Notes: generated by a model not told the origin, from the sequence alone. A DNA stretch of 64,000 nt from Gemmatimonadota bacterium (GCA_009841265.1 VXMB01000007.1:310001-374000); one strand, 5' to 3'. Positions 15,779 to 25,661 are shown, counted from the first letter of the stretch. Numbers and translations are program-made.

Positions 15779-16819
15779 CTATTCCCCGGTGATGACGTAC
15801 TTCCTCAACATGCGGGGACCGACCTCCGCGCCGTACACGTTCCCCATCGCATCCACGGCGACGCCTTCCGCGCCGGTCGTCCCGGCGTTATCGGCGTCCA
15901 CCACGGGATCGGGGATGAAGGCCGATATGAAGCCGCCGTCCCGGATGCTGCCGATGCGGATGCCCCGCTTCCAGCCGGGGTTGGCTCCCCAGGTCGCATT
16001 CGACTCCGAGTCGGCACTATAAAGCACGTCGTTGGCATCGATGAAGAGGCCGCTCGGCCGGCCGAACTGGGTCCAGGTGGCGATGTATTCGCCTTCCTGG
16101 TCGAAGATCTGGAGCCGGGCGTTGCCCCGGTCGCCGACGTAGAGCCGGCCCTCGGAGTCCATGGCCAGAGCATGGGGATCCCGAAACTGGCCGGCCGCCT
16201 GTCCCGTTCCGCCCCAGGCCTTGATGAACGATCCGTTCGGCGCCAGCTTGACGATGCGGTTATTGCCGCGGGAACCGTGACCGTCCGCCACGAATATGCT
16301 CCCGTCAGGCGCCACCAGGACGTCGGAGGGCTGGTTGAAGATGCCGTCCCCTTCGCCCGCGACTCCGGCGATACCCAGGCTCATCAGCAACTCCCCGTCC
16401 TCGCTGAACTTGTGGACCTGGTGGCCGATACCTACACCGCCCCGCGCGTCCGTCACCCAGACGTTGTTCTCCGAGTCCACGAAGATGCCGTGGGGCCAGA
16501 CGAACATGCCCGCGCCGAAGCTTTTAAGGAGATTGCCGTCGCTGTCGAAGAGCAGGATCGGCGGCACGTCCTCTCTGCCGACGCAGGAGTTCTGGCCGCA
16601 TCGTTCCGCGACCCAGATATTCCCACTGCCGTCCTGGGCCGGGAAGACCGCACTCGTGGAGCCCCAGGTCCTGTCCCCGCCCAGCTTGCCCCAGATGCCT
16701 TCTACGGTGGTATACGGATTCGGTGCGTGGTTCTGGGCCGTGGCAGGACTGTTCAACAGCGCAATCGAGATTCCAACGGCCGAAAAAACGACCCACCGGA
16801 TCCAGGTCGATGTCCTCAT
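15779..16819 (-). CDS. Secreted NHL-repeat beta-propeller protein
   Basis: A 346-residue protein with a clear signal peptide (basic RTSTWIR, hydrophobic core, cleavage near ATAQ). It is followed by at least five NHL-type blades (WPHGIFVDSENNVWVTD, PSDVLVAPDGSIFVAD, PHALAMDSEGRLYVGD and so on). The overall layout resembles peptidyl-alpha-hydroxyglycine alpha-amidating-lyase-like proteins, but enzymatic residues cannot be assigned. Probably periplasmic. ATG at 16819 has GAGG upstream; the frame runs further upstream without a better start. Confidence 0.82.
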   Translation of the reverse strand: MRTSTWIRWVVFSAVGISIALLNSPATAQNHAPNPYTTVEGIWGKLGGDRTWGSTSAVFPAQDGSGNIWVAERCGQNSCVGREDVPPILLFDSDGNLLKSFGAGMFVWPHGIFVDSENNVWVTDARGGVGIGHQVHKFSEDGELLMSLGIAGVAGEGDGIFNQPSDVLVAPDGSIFVADGHGSRGNNRIVKLAPNGSFIKAWGGTGQAAGQFRDPHALAMDSEGRLYVGDRGNARLQIFDQEGEYIATWTQFGRPSGLFIDANDVLYSADSESNATWGANPGWKRGIRIGSIRDGGFISAFIPDPVVDADNAGTTGAEGVAVDAMGNVYGAEVGPRMLRKYVITGE

Positions 16820-17260
16820 GAGTATCCTCGCTTTACTTGGTGAATAGGGATGGTCCCGTCCCGGATTAGGCAGACCAATCGGCCGTGCGGTTAGACGAGT
16901 CAACCGTGCCGGTCAAGGCCTGACGGACCATACGGATGCGCAGTCAACAGGACCAGTCAGACGGAACAACCGTACCGTTCAAGTCCAGTCTTGCCGGTCA
17001 AGACCAGCCGGACCAACCGGCCACGCAGCCAGGCGGACCACATTACCCCCGGGTTGTACGGTTTGTTGATATATTCGATATAATAGATTCCAGGCGCGTA
17101 GACGCAACGATTTTCGAATGCCGCGCCGATGCCCAACGGCCGCCAAAGGCCGCACCAATAGCTGCCGAAGGCCGCGCCAACGGTCGCCGCGTGCCGCGCC
17201 AACCGGCTTGACAACCGAAGGACGGCGGGTCATATTTCAGCAGCGAATTCGGCGATCGAG
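16820..17260. other. Intergenic region with degenerate G+C-rich repeats
   Basis: About 440 bases between divergent genes. Roughly 16850-17040 contains many degenerate copies of CCGGTCAAG / GACGGACCA / CCGGACCAACCG-like words, and 17130-17215 has repeated GGCCGC(A/G)CCAA(T/C)-like words. A short A/T-rich patch at 17055-17090 may hold a promoter. No gene, RNA or terminator seen. Confidence 0.5.
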
Positions 17261-18496
17261 ATGACCTGGTGGCAAGTTGCACAATCAGCCGCGCGAGGCA
17301 GCACTGTCGTGTTATCGGGATTCCAGACCACACAGGACCGCCGGATCATCGGACTGATGTCGGGAACGTCCGCCGATGGGATCGACGCGGCCGTGATACG
17401 GCTGGGCGAAAAGGACGACGGGCTTTCCCTCGACGTGCTGGGCTTCGATACGGTGGCCTTTCCATCGGGCTTGCGCGATCGATTGATGGAAGTCTCCGAT
17501 TCGAAGACCGGCAGGATCGACGAGCTCGGCCGGCTGCATTTCGAGCTGGGGGAACTCTTTGCCAGGGCGGCTGTCATCGTTGCTGATTCCGCCGGACTAA
17601 CCATGGAGGAAATCGATCTGATCGGTTCCCACGGCCAGACCGTCCAGCATCTCCCCGACAGGGAAAACAGATTCGGCGTGGAAACCGGGGCGACGCTGCA
17701 GATCGGCGATCCTTCGGTGATCGCGCAGCGAACCGGCGTGGTGACAGTCGGCGACTTCCGGGCGGCGGACGTGGCCCGGGGCGGTCAGGGCGCTCCGCTT
17801 GTGCCCTATGTGGACTACCTTCTCTTCAGGCATTCCGAAAAGGCCCGGGGACTCCTGAACCTGGGGGGGATCGCGAATCTCACTGTGCTGCCCGCGGACC
17901 CTAAACCCGAAGACGTGCTGGCTTTCGATACGGGCCCGGCCAACATGCTGATCGATGCCGTCGCCAAAACGGAACTGGGACGCGACATGGATGCGGACGG
18001 CGCGGCTGCTCGGCGCGGAAGGCCCGCCGAGAACCTGGTGGCGGGCGTGCTGGCCATGCCCTATTTCGAGCGGCCTCCGCCAAAGTCCACGGGCCGGGAA
18101 CTGTTCGGAGACCGCTGTGCATCGGATCTGGTCCGCGCGGGGCGGGAGGCCGGGCTCAGCAGCGAGGATCTGCTTGCGACCGCCACGGAAATCACCGTTC
18201 GTTCCATTGAGGACGCCTGTCGACGGTTCGTCATTCCCGTCGTCTCCCGCCTGGACGAATTGATCGTGAGTGGCGGCGGTGCCAGAAACGGATTTCTGCT
18301 CGAGCGACTCGCCCGGGTGCTGGCGCCTGTCGAGGTATCCACTTCAGATGATCACGGCCTGTCTTCGGACGCCAAGGAAGCCGTGGCCTTTGCAGTACTC
18401 GCCGACCGGACGGTCCGGGGTCGGCCGGGCAGTCTTCAGGGAGCGACGGGCGCGGACCGGCCCGCGGTGCTGGGCAAGATCTGCCTGCCCGGATGA
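17261..18496 (+). CDS. anmK: Anhydro-N-acetylmuramic acid kinase AnmK
   Basis: Cytosolic kinase that converts 1,6-anhydro-MurNAc to MurNAc-6-phosphate in peptidoglycan recycling. The 411-residue frame shows GLMSGTSADGIDAA, SHGQTV, GDFRAADVARGGQGAPL, NLGGIANLT and a C-terminal VSGGGARN, all standard for AnmK. It is longer than usual at the N-terminus; GTG at 17309 with GAGG upstream gives a more typical start. It is followed by a SpoIID-like gene, a sensible pairing since glycan-cleaving enzymes can yield anhydro-muropeptides. Confidence 0.93.
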   Translation: MTWWQVAQSAARGSTVVLSGFQTTQDRRIIGLMSGTSADGIDAAVIRLGEKDDGLSLDVLGFDTVAFPSGLRDRLMEVSDSKTGRIDELGRLHFELGELFARAAVIVADSAGLTMEEIDLIGSHGQTVQHLPDRENRFGVETGATLQIGDPSVIAQRTGVVTVGDFRAADVARGGQGAPLVPYVDYLLFRHSEKARGLLNLGGIANLTVLPADPKPEDVLAFDTGPANMLIDAVAKTELGRDMDADGAAARRGRPAENLVAGVLAMPYFERPPPKSTGRELFGDRCASDLVRAGREAGLSSEDLLATATEITVRSIEDACRRFVIPVVSRLDELIVSGGGARNGFLLERLARVLAPVEVSTSDDHGLSSDAKEAVAFAVLADRTVRGRPGSLQGATGADRPAVLGKICLPG

Positions 18497-18531
18497 TGTA
18501 GCACGCACAGGCAGCATGGAGAGGGAAGTTC

Positions 18532-19971
18532 GTGATGGGCTTCAGCACGATATTCAGGCAGCACATCGAAGACCGGATCCCGGCCGGCATCGTGACAGAC
18601 CGCGCCGGTACCATGCCTGACCTCGTGCCGGAACATGGAAGACCCGTACAGTCCGCGTGGTGGCCGGCTCAATTTCCGGTCCCCGCGTGGGTCGCGTGGT
18701 GGCCGTCCCTGGTGTTGTCCCTGGTGATCCTGGGATGCGCCGGCAGGCCGCTTCCATCTGATCGGACCGCGCGGCCGGCTCCTTCCGAGACCGCGCCGAC
18801 ATCGGGGGCGTTCAAGCCCGGCCAGCTTCCGATGATCCGAATCGGCTTGCTGGTGAACCGGGATTCGGCAAACCTGACCGGCACAGGCCGCTTTCGCGTC
18901 GTGGACCGGGCCAGCGGCGAAGTGATCGGCACATCCTCTTCCGGGCAGATCTGGCGAATGCAGGCGAAAGGCGCGTGGATCGACGTGTCCGCTCCAGGCG
19001 GCGCGGCCCAGGGACTCTATACCGGTCCGATCCAGGTGAACCCGCTCGCACGGGAAGGACGGATCAATGCCGCGGACCGGGAGTACCGCGGATCGATGGA
19101 GGTGGTTTCGAACAAGACCGGCAAGTTGACCGTCGTGAACATCCTCGACGTGGAGAACTACCTGCGCGGGGTCGTCCCCCCGGAAATCGGCAAGCTCAAG
19201 GAAGACCGCATCGAGGCGTTGAAGGCCCAGGCCATTGCGGCCCGGACGTACACGGTGGCGAACCTGGGCAGACGCAAGGCCCTGGGATTCGATCTGTACG
19301 GTACCGTGGCCGACCAGGTATACCGCGGCTACAGCGCGGAATGGCCCGTCGCCGACCGGGCGATATCGGAGACCCGCGGCGTGATCGCTATGTACGAAGG
19401 CAAACCGATCGCTGCCCAGTACTCCTCGACCTGCGCGGGCGAAACCGAATCCATCGAGGACGCCTGGGGGGGCAATCCCATTCCATACCTGCGTTCCGTG
19501 CGGGACCGGGACCGCGGAAGCGGCGACTTCTGCAACCATTCGCCCGTCTATACATGGCGCGTGGAGTGGAACAAGAATACGCTGGAGAACATCCTGGCGA
19601 CGAGGCTTCCCGGGCTGGACCCACGCAAGCGGGGTGAGTTTTCACTACGCAGTATATCCATCAAAAGTCGATCGCCGACCGGGCGCGTTCAACTGCTCGA
19701 GATCAAATCGAATCACGGGACGACGACACTGCGCAGCGGGCAGATACGTTCCGCATTGCGCCGGCCTGTCCGGGGCCAGCCGATGCTACGCAGCACGAAG
19801 TTCGATCTGAGGTTCAGGCAGAACACCGTCGTGGCGGAAGGCGGCGGCTATGGCCATGGCATCGGCATGTGCCAGATGGGCGCTATCGGGATGGCCGGCC
19901 AGGGATACAAGTACGACCGGATCCTGAAACACTACTATCGCGGCATCGACCTGGACCGCGTGTATAATTAA
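18532..19971 (+). CDS. SpoIID/LytB-domain lipoprotein
   Basis: A 479-residue protein with a SpoIID domain over about residues 190-475, including NYLRGVVPPEIG, ALKAQAIAARTY, YSSTCAGETES and YGHGIGMCQMGA. SpoIID enzymes are lytic transglycosylases that cleave glycans lacking stem peptides. A hydrophobic stretch ending ILGC at about residue 70 looks like a lipobox, so the long 45-residue upstream extension may be mis-started; no better start codon with a ribosome site is present. Tandem starts GTG/ATG at 18532/18535. Probably anchored in the envelope. Confidence 0.85.
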   Translation: MMGFSTIFRQHIEDRIPAGIVTDRAGTMPDLVPEHGRPVQSAWWPAQFPVPAWVAWWPSLVLSLVILGCAGRPLPSDRTARPAPSETAPTSGAFKPGQLPMIRIGLLVNRDSANLTGTGRFRVVDRASGEVIGTSSSGQIWRMQAKGAWIDVSAPGGAAQGLYTGPIQVNPLAREGRINAADREYRGSMEVVSNKTGKLTVVNILDVENYLRGVVPPEIGKLKEDRIEALKAQAIAARTYTVANLGRRKALGFDLYGTVADQVYRGYSAEWPVADRAISETRGVIAMYEGKPIAAQYSSTCAGETESIEDAWGGNPIPYLRSVRDRDRGSGDFCNHSPVYTWRVEWNKNTLENILATRLPGLDPRKRGEFSLRSISIKSRSPTGRVQLLEIKSNHGTTTLRSGQIRSALRRPVRGQPMLRSTKFDLRFRQNTVVAEGGGYGHGIGMCQMGAIGMAGQGYKYDRILKHYYRGIDLDRVYN

Positions 19972-20063
19972 GCGTGCTTAAAATGCGTACGACTGCGCCC
20001 GCGCCGCGCGTACCAGGGCGCCACGCGTACCATTAAACACGCAGAGTAAGTATGGAGAAGAGC

Positions 20064-20588
20064 ATGATTAATCGAAAAACACGACGACACCCCGCCGTCT
20101 TCCTGATCCCGTTGCTTTCCGCCTGCATGGTGGTTACGGCGTGCTACTATTCCACTTCGCAGGGATCGCGCGCCGGGGACATTCGTAACATCGTCATACC
20201 GCTGTTCGACAATACCACCGTGGAGACCGGTATTCAGGAGACGCTGACGGACGAGGTGATCGAACGGTTTCTCACCAATGGTGAATTTAGGATCGTGGAT
20301 CTGCGGCAGGCGGACGCGGCGATCATCGGCGTGATCACCGATTTGCAGGAGGAGTCCGTGGCGTTCTCCGCGGGAACGGTGGCCCGGGAAGTCCGACTAT
20401 GGATCGTCGTGGACGTCCGTTTCGAAACCGTGGACAAGAAGGAAGTGATCTGGGAGGAAAGGCAGTTGCGTGCCTTTGGCGACTACGCCATCGATACCGG
20501 TACGGAATCCGACCGCGAGCCGGCCCTCACGACCGCCATCGATAAAATGGCCGACGAGATCCTGAACCAGTCCATATCGGGGTGGTAG
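20064..20588 (+). CDS. lptE: LptE-like LPS-assembly lipoprotein
   Basis: A 174-residue outer-membrane lipoprotein resembling LptE, the plug of the LptD translocon. Visible features are a basic N-terminus, a hydrophobic stretch, lipobox VTACYY (C27) and the LptE-typical IRNIVIPLFDNTT...LTDEVIERFL...ADAAIIGVI segment. The upstream ATG at 20052 is in frame, but ATG 20064 has GGAG six bases upstream and is preferred. It follows the SpoIID gene by about 90 bases. Confidence 0.82.
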   Translation: MINRKTRRHPAVFLIPLLSACMVVTACYYSTSQGSRAGDIRNIVIPLFDNTTVETGIQETLTDEVIERFLTNGEFRIVDLRQADAAIIGVITDLQEESVAFSAGTVAREVRLWIVVDVRFETVDKKEVIWEERQLRAFGDYAIDTGTESDREPALTTAIDKMADEILNQSISGW

Positions 20589-20670
20589 TCCTCTATGCTT
20601 TACACGACAGCCACTGGCCGCGACCTTGCAGCCGCCATAACAGATACGTGATAGCCATCGACGCCGGGAC

Positions 20671-23058
20671 CTACCGTGCCCGGTTTGCCTGGCTGGCTGG
20701 CCCGTCCGATCCGTTCTGCTGATACCACCGGCATCGGTCTATCCAGGCTTCCGCCGTCCTGGCCACGCCGCCCGAGCCCACCAACGCCGCCATGCGTCCG
20801 AAGGCTTCGGCCGACTGATCGTAGCGCTCCAGGTAGAAGTGGGCCATGGCTTCCAGTCGCAGGCTTTCCTGCCGCACGACATCGTCCGGGAGTCCGATCA
20901 CATCCGCTTTCGCCAGATACGTCAGCGCCTCTTCATAGGATCCTGAGAGGAACAGCCAGCGGCCCAGGAGGTAGTGGCCCGTCCCGTAATCGGGCGCGAG
21001 ATCGCCCGCGTCCCGGACGGACAGGACCAGGCGCCAGTGGCCGGTCACGGCAGTCAGGTAGGTCATGATCGTATCCCGGATCGGCTCCCGGTCGAGCACC
21101 TCCAGCCGGATGGACGCGGCGCGCGACATGGCTTCCGACGCCTGCAGGCCCACGACCGCTTCGTAACTGCGCCGGGCATCGTCCATCCTCCCGGTCTTCC
21201 ACGCCGTATCTCCGCGGACCAACTGGGTGTCCGCCAGCAGTCCGACGGTCTGGTCCGGTCGTTCGATCCGCTGGGCGACCGACTCTATCCTTTCGTAATC
21301 CCCCTGCCGGTATATCCCGTACAGCAAACCTCTCAGGGCCGATGGGTTCTCGGACTCCAGCGCAAGCACGCGGTCGAAATCGCGCACAGCATCCCCATAG
21401 CGTTGTCCATTGTAGGCCTGCCAGGCCCGGTCGTTCAGCGCGGCCACTTCGTGAGGACAGTGCCGGCTGAAGATGGCGGGACGAATGAACCGCTGGCGGG
21501 CGATTCGGAGCTGATCTTCACGCAAAGTGATGCCGTCCACGAAGGTTTCCCACTCGGCGATCAGTTCCGCCGGTGACCGGCCGTAGGACGCCTCGACGGC
21601 GCCGTCCGGAAAGGCCTGCTTGAAGGCGGGCAGGCCATAGCGTTCGATCAGGAAGCGAACGAAAGATCCGCACAGCGTGTAGCTGCGCGAGGACGCGGCC
21701 GTCCAGAATCCCGTCATGCTCAGCAGGTTCTCCAGGGAAGGCGCAAGGCCGAGTTCGCGCATGGCCCGGCTCCACTCGTGCGGGTTCATGGGGGTGTCCT
21801 GCCAGTCCACCGCCTCCGCCAGACCCTCGTGGAACCCTATCCAGTAACTGCCTCCGAACAGCGCGTTCCCGAAAGCGGCGGACATGACGTGCACCAGTTC
21901 ATGTCTCAGCACGGGATGGGGAAACGACGCGTTGTTAAGGTGCATTTCATCCGCCCCGGGTCGTTCGATGGACGTATGCCGGGCGCCCATGAGCCGCTTC
22001 TTCTGGTCCGCGCTGCCATAGATGTAAGACGCGATGCGCGCCCGAGGGGCCGGCACGTCAAGGTAGGTGATGACCCGGTCGAGCTGGTACTCGTGATCCC
22101 GGGCGATGAGATCGATGTTCCAGGCCGATATGGAGTTCGAATCATAGAAGATGTCGAAGTGGGCCGTCTGCCGGTGGCCCCCCAGGGTCTGCTGGATATG
22201 CGCCCGGTCGATCACGATGCCCAGGGGCGCCCGGTAGACGTAGGCCACCGCCAGCACGACCACCGAAACCAGGAACAGGATGCGCATGGTCATGCCGGTC
22301 GCGGCACTCCCGCCGGCCGAACCACCGCTCGGACTTCCGCCGCGAATCTTCCATAACAGCGAGGGACGGATCTTCCGGGCCGACGGATCGAAACAGGCGC
22401 AAAGGCCGGCGACCATCGCGAGGACGCTGACGAGCACGATCGCCCGCGCTGCAAGCAGCGTCGAGGTGATGACCACCACTTCATCGTAAATCGGTCCGGG
22501 AAAATACCCGATGATCGGGTTGTAGGCGAATACGGGCGGGTTGGTGGCCAGACGAAACAGGCTGATGCCGACGGAAACGAACATGACGCCGAGAAAAAGG
22601 AGCGTGGCGTGCCGTCTTCGTTCCGCGGACAGCGCGCAGACCAACGCGACGGCGGTGGCCCACAGGACGCTGATGCCGGGAAGCAGCAGGTAGAACGCAA
22701 GTCCCTCGGGCACGTTGCAGAAACCGCTTATCCAGCTTTTGACGAACATTACGACCATCGGCAGCAGGAGTGTCGAAAGGGAAAGCCCGAAGAGCAAGGC
22801 GAGTAGCGCCGAATGGTGGGTATTGCGCGTGCCGTCTGTTCGCAAACCGTCCCTTCGCCAGCCGTTTACGAGATGGACGGTCATCACGCCCGTGGCGAAG
22901 GTGGCGATGGCGGCGGTGAAGAAGGCGAACTCGAAACCGAGGTCATCCACGAGGGGCATCTGCGTCATCGCCGCCGCGGCTGCCGTAAGGACCGCGATCG
23001 CGGCCATGTACGGCTTGCGGCGCAGGACGCTCGCTATGAAGTGCTTGTCCGGGCTCAT
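20671..23058 (-). CDS. Polytopic membrane zinc peptidase (peptidase-MA-like) with TPR-like C-terminus
   Basis: A 795-residue protein in three parts: about seven transmembrane helices (residues 17-275), a gluzincin-like domain with HELVH (386-390) and a downstream Glu in FHEGLAEAVD (410-419), and a helical repeat region from about 520 to 780 that looks like TPRs. The HExxH plus distal Glu layout matches peptidase-MA/gluzincins, so a periplasmic or extracytoplasmic protease is likely. Substrate unknown. No operon partner; the next gene upstream is divergent. Confidence 0.75.
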   Translation of the reverse strand: MSPDKHFIASVLRRKPYMAAIAVLTAAAAAMTQMPLVDDLGFEFAFFTAAIATFATGVMTVHLVNGWRRDGLRTDGTRNTHHSALLALLFGLSLSTLLLPMVVMFVKSWISGFCNVPEGLAFYLLLPGISVLWATAVALVCALSAERRRHATLLFLGVMFVSVGISLFRLATNPPVFAYNPIIGYFPGPIYDEVVVITSTLLAARAIVLVSVLAMVAGLCACFDPSARKIRPSLLWKIRGGSPSGGSAGGSAATGMTMRILFLVSVVVLAVAYVYRAPLGIVIDRAHIQQTLGGHRQTAHFDIFYDSNSISAWNIDLIARDHEYQLDRVITYLDVPAPRARIASYIYGSADQKKRLMGARHTSIERPGADEMHLNNASFPHPVLRHELVHVMSAAFGNALFGGSYWIGFHEGLAEAVDWQDTPMNPHEWSRAMRELGLAPSLENLLSMTGFWTAASSRSYTLCGSFVRFLIERYGLPAFKQAFPDGAVEASYGRSPAELIAEWETFVDGITLREDQLRIARQRFIRPAIFSRHCPHEVAALNDRAWQAYNGQRYGDAVRDFDRVLALESENPSALRGLLYGIYRQGDYERIESVAQRIERPDQTVGLLADTQLVRGDTAWKTGRMDDARRSYEAVVGLQASEAMSRAASIRLEVLDREPIRDTIMTYLTAVTGHWRLVLSVRDAGDLAPDYGTGHYLLGRWLFLSGSYEEALTYLAKADVIGLPDDVVRQESLRLEAMAHFYLERYDQSAEAFGRMAALVGSGGVARTAEAWIDRCRWYQQNGSDGPASQANRAR

Positions 23059-23270
23059 GAAAGGACCTGCGGTGGTGAAAAGGCTTTGTGATGTTGAGGC
23101 ATTGAAATTCGATCCGGATCCGTAATGTGATTCTGAATCCGTGGTTGTGCATGATATACCGGAAGGCTCTTCAGGGCCAGATGATTCGAAGCGTTTTTCC
23201 TGTCGGGTCTGCCCGCGCGGCGGTATAATGTCTGCGTTTCCGATGAACCCGAAACAAGGAGGTAGGCGAG

Positions 23271-24344
23271 ATGAACCTGGATCTGGAATACCGCCCTGTA
23301 CTGGGCACGAAAACGGACTATGGCATCGGCATCATCGGGGCGGGTGGAATCGTAAACGCCGCGCACCTCCCTGCCTACCGGAAGGCGGGGTTCAACGTGA
23401 TCGGCTTGACGGACAAGGACGTCGACAAGGCGAACCGAACCGCCAGTGATTTCGAAGTGCCGAAGGTATTTCCCACCGTGGAGTCGCTGCTCGACGACCC
23501 CGCAGTCGAGATCGTGGACATCGCCGTCCCGCCCTGGAACCAGAAGGAACTCGTCCGGAAGGCGACGGCGGCCGGCAAGCATCTGCTGTGCCAGAAACCG
23601 CTTTCAAACGTATACGCCGAAGCCGTTGAGATCGTCGAGATGGCGGAGGAGCGCGGCGTGACACTGGCCGTGAACCAGCAGATGCGGTGGGACCAGGCGG
23701 TGAGGGCGTCCAGGACGCTGCTGAACCGAGGGTTGCTGGGCGAACCCGCTTCGGCCGTGATCGACGTGAGCATCCTGACCGAATGGCGGGCCTGGCCCTG
23801 GGTCCTCGAGGCCGGGGGGCTCGACCTGATGTTCCACAGTATTCATTACTTCGACAGCATGCGTTCCCTTTTCGGAGACCCCGTGCGCGTCTGGTCGTCC
23901 GGCGCCTCCTATCCCGGGCATGTGGCGACCGGAGAAACACGGACGATTACGGTGTTTGAGTACTCGGACACTTTCAGCGCCCTGGTGTCCGTCAACCACA
24001 ACAACTGGACGGAAGAGAACTTCGCGACGCTGCGCATTGACGGGACGGAAGGATACGCCGCGGGGACATTTGGCCTGCTGTACGACTATCCCCACGGCCG
24101 GCCCGATACGCTAGCCTGGTCCAGTCGGAAGTTCGATGCCGGCAACACCATCCATCACCGGTTCGAAGAGCGGTGGATACCCGACTCCTTCATCGGCACC
24201 ATGGGGGAACTGATGTCCGCCATCGAACAGGACCGGCTTCCCGAGACCAACGGGCGAGACAACCTCAAGACGCTTCAGCTGGTCAACGCAGGCTATCTGT
24301 CCATGGCGGAACACCGGGCCGTGGCTCCGGGCGAAATCGGATAG
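23271..24344 (+). CDS. Gfo/Idh/MocA family oxidoreductase
   Basis: A 357-residue NAD(P)-dependent sugar oxidoreductase: Rossmann loop GIIGAGGIVNAAHL at residues 20-33, and the CQKPLS segment where the family has its catalytic EKP (the Glu is Gln here). The C-terminal alpha/beta domain is complete. The E-to-Q change is seen in some members but may affect substrate orientation. AGGAGG precedes ATG. Stands alone between a divergent peptidase gene and the thiO-like gene. Confidence 0.87.
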   Translation: MNLDLEYRPVLGTKTDYGIGIIGAGGIVNAAHLPAYRKAGFNVIGLTDKDVDKANRTASDFEVPKVFPTVESLLDDPAVEIVDIAVPPWNQKELVRKATAAGKHLLCQKPLSNVYAEAVEIVEMAEERGVTLAVNQQMRWDQAVRASRTLLNRGLLGEPASAVIDVSILTEWRAWPWVLEAGGLDLMFHSIHYFDSMRSLFGDPVRVWSSGASYPGHVATGETRTITVFEYSDTFSALVSVNHNNWTEENFATLRIDGTEGYAAGTFGLLYDYPHGRPDTLAWSSRKFDAGNTIHHRFEERWIPDSFIGTMGELMSAIEQDRLPETNGRDNLKTLQLVNAGYLSMAEHRAVAPGEIG

Positions 24345-24479
24345 CGGCGCGTTGAGCCTGACCGGTCCCGCTTACGGCGCGATGCATAACCTCGCCGGGC
24401 TATATTGTTTGAAAGCGGATTTAATATATTGTCAATGTTGATTGAAATAAAAATCAACATATTATTTTGAATTGGGATA

Positions 24480-24489
24480 CCCCCCCCCC
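24480..24489. repeat. Poly-C tract upstream of the thiO-like gene
   Basis: A run of ten C, then GGGCCC, ends 13 bases before ATG 24502. It replaces the expected ribosome-binding site. Could be a phase-variable expression tract or an assembly uncertainty. Confidence 0.7.
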
Positions 24490-24501
24490 GGGCCCTTCTC
24501 C

Positions 24502-25611
24502 ATGAAAACGGACGTTTTAATAGTAGGCGCGGGCGTGATCGGACTCTCCATCGCCCACGAACTGCTGCGCCGCGGAACACGCGTTACCCTTGTGGATCCG
24601 GGCGAGCCGGGCAAGGAAGCTTCCTGGGCCGCAGCCGGTGTGCTTGCGCCGCAGGGCGCCCGCCCCGTTGACCGGGACTATCTCCACCTGTGCCTGGCGG
24701 GTCTGGATATGTATACCGACTGGTCCGCCGCGCTGCTCGAGGAAACCGGCATCGATGTCGAGTACCGGACCGAAGCGGGTCTGCAGGTCGCCTTCGACGA
24801 CGAGGAATCCGAAGAGCTGGACCAGCGATACCGCCACCAGCAGGATCTAGGGCTCCCGGTCGAGCAGCTCACCGGCGAGGAGGTCCGCACGCTCGAGCCC
24901 ATGCTGTCGCCCGAGACACGGTGCGGCCTGCTCTTCGAGAGGATGCACCAGGTGGAGAACCGGCGGCTGGTCCAGGCCCTGGTCGCCGCCGTCCGGGCCC
25001 GTGGAGCGGTATTCCGAATCGGGAACCCGGTCGTCGACCTGATCGTACGCAGGAACCGGGCGGCCGGCGTCGTCGTCCCCGGCGAACGCATCGGAGCGGA
25101 ACACGTGGTTGTCGCGGCCGGCGCCTGGTCCGGCTTACTGAAGTGGATCCCGGGCCCGCCGCCGCCGGTCCAGCCCGTACGGGGCCAGATGGTCTGCGTC
25201 GACGGGCGCGGCGTCCCGCCCCTGGGCCGCGTCGTCTACGGCCTGGAACTGTACCTCGTACCCCGCAGGGATGGACGCGTGCTGATGGGCGCCACGGTGG
25301 AGAAGACCGGGTTCGACGCCAGCGTGACCGCGGGCGGCGTGTCCAATGTGATCAGGGAGGGGCTGCGCATGGCGCCCGGACTGGCGGAAGCGCCGGTCGT
25401 GGAAACCTGGGCGGGACTGCGTCCCATGTCGAAGGACGGCAAACCCATACTCGGCCCGACGGGCCTGGAACGCCTCGTCCTCGCCACGGGCCACTTCCGC
25501 AACGGCATTCTCCTCGCCCCGATAACCGGCCGGCTCATCGCGGACCACCTGGAGCACGGCGCGGTGCCCACAGCCATGGCACCGTTCCTGGCGGATCGTT
25601 TCGACCGGTAG
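24502..25611 (+). CDS. Glycine oxidase ThiO-like FAD oxidoreductase
   Basis: A 369-residue DAO-family flavoprotein. FAD loop GAGVIGLSIAHEL (G9, G11, G14), GKEASWAAAGVLAPQ, and the C-terminal WAGLRPMSKDGKPILGPT and GHFRNGILLAPITG are ThiO-type signatures. ThiO makes iminoglycine for thiamine thiazole synthesis, but no thi genes adjoin, so a general D-amino-acid or sarcosine oxidase role remains possible. The start ATG 24502 lacks a clear ribosome site because of the C-run upstream. Confidence 0.86.
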   Translation: MKTDVLIVGAGVIGLSIAHELLRRGTRVTLVDPGEPGKEASWAAAGVLAPQGARPVDRDYLHLCLAGLDMYTDWSAALLEETGIDVEYRTEAGLQVAFDDEESEELDQRYRHQQDLGLPVEQLTGEEVRTLEPMLSPETRCGLLFERMHQVENRRLVQALVAAVRARGAVFRIGNPVVDLIVRRNRAAGVVVPGERIGAEHVVVAAGAWSGLLKWIPGPPPPVQPVRGQMVCVDGRGVPPLGRVVYGLELYLVPRRDGRVLMGATVEKTGFDASVTAGGVSNVIREGLRMAPGLAEAPVVETWAGLRPMSKDGKPILGPTGLERLVLATGHFRNGILLAPITGRLIADHLEHGAVPTAMAPFLADRFDR

Positions 25612-25661
25612 GCCGAGCGGCACGCGGTGCGCGGCGTGCCCGGACACGGCGCCGCCAGCCG

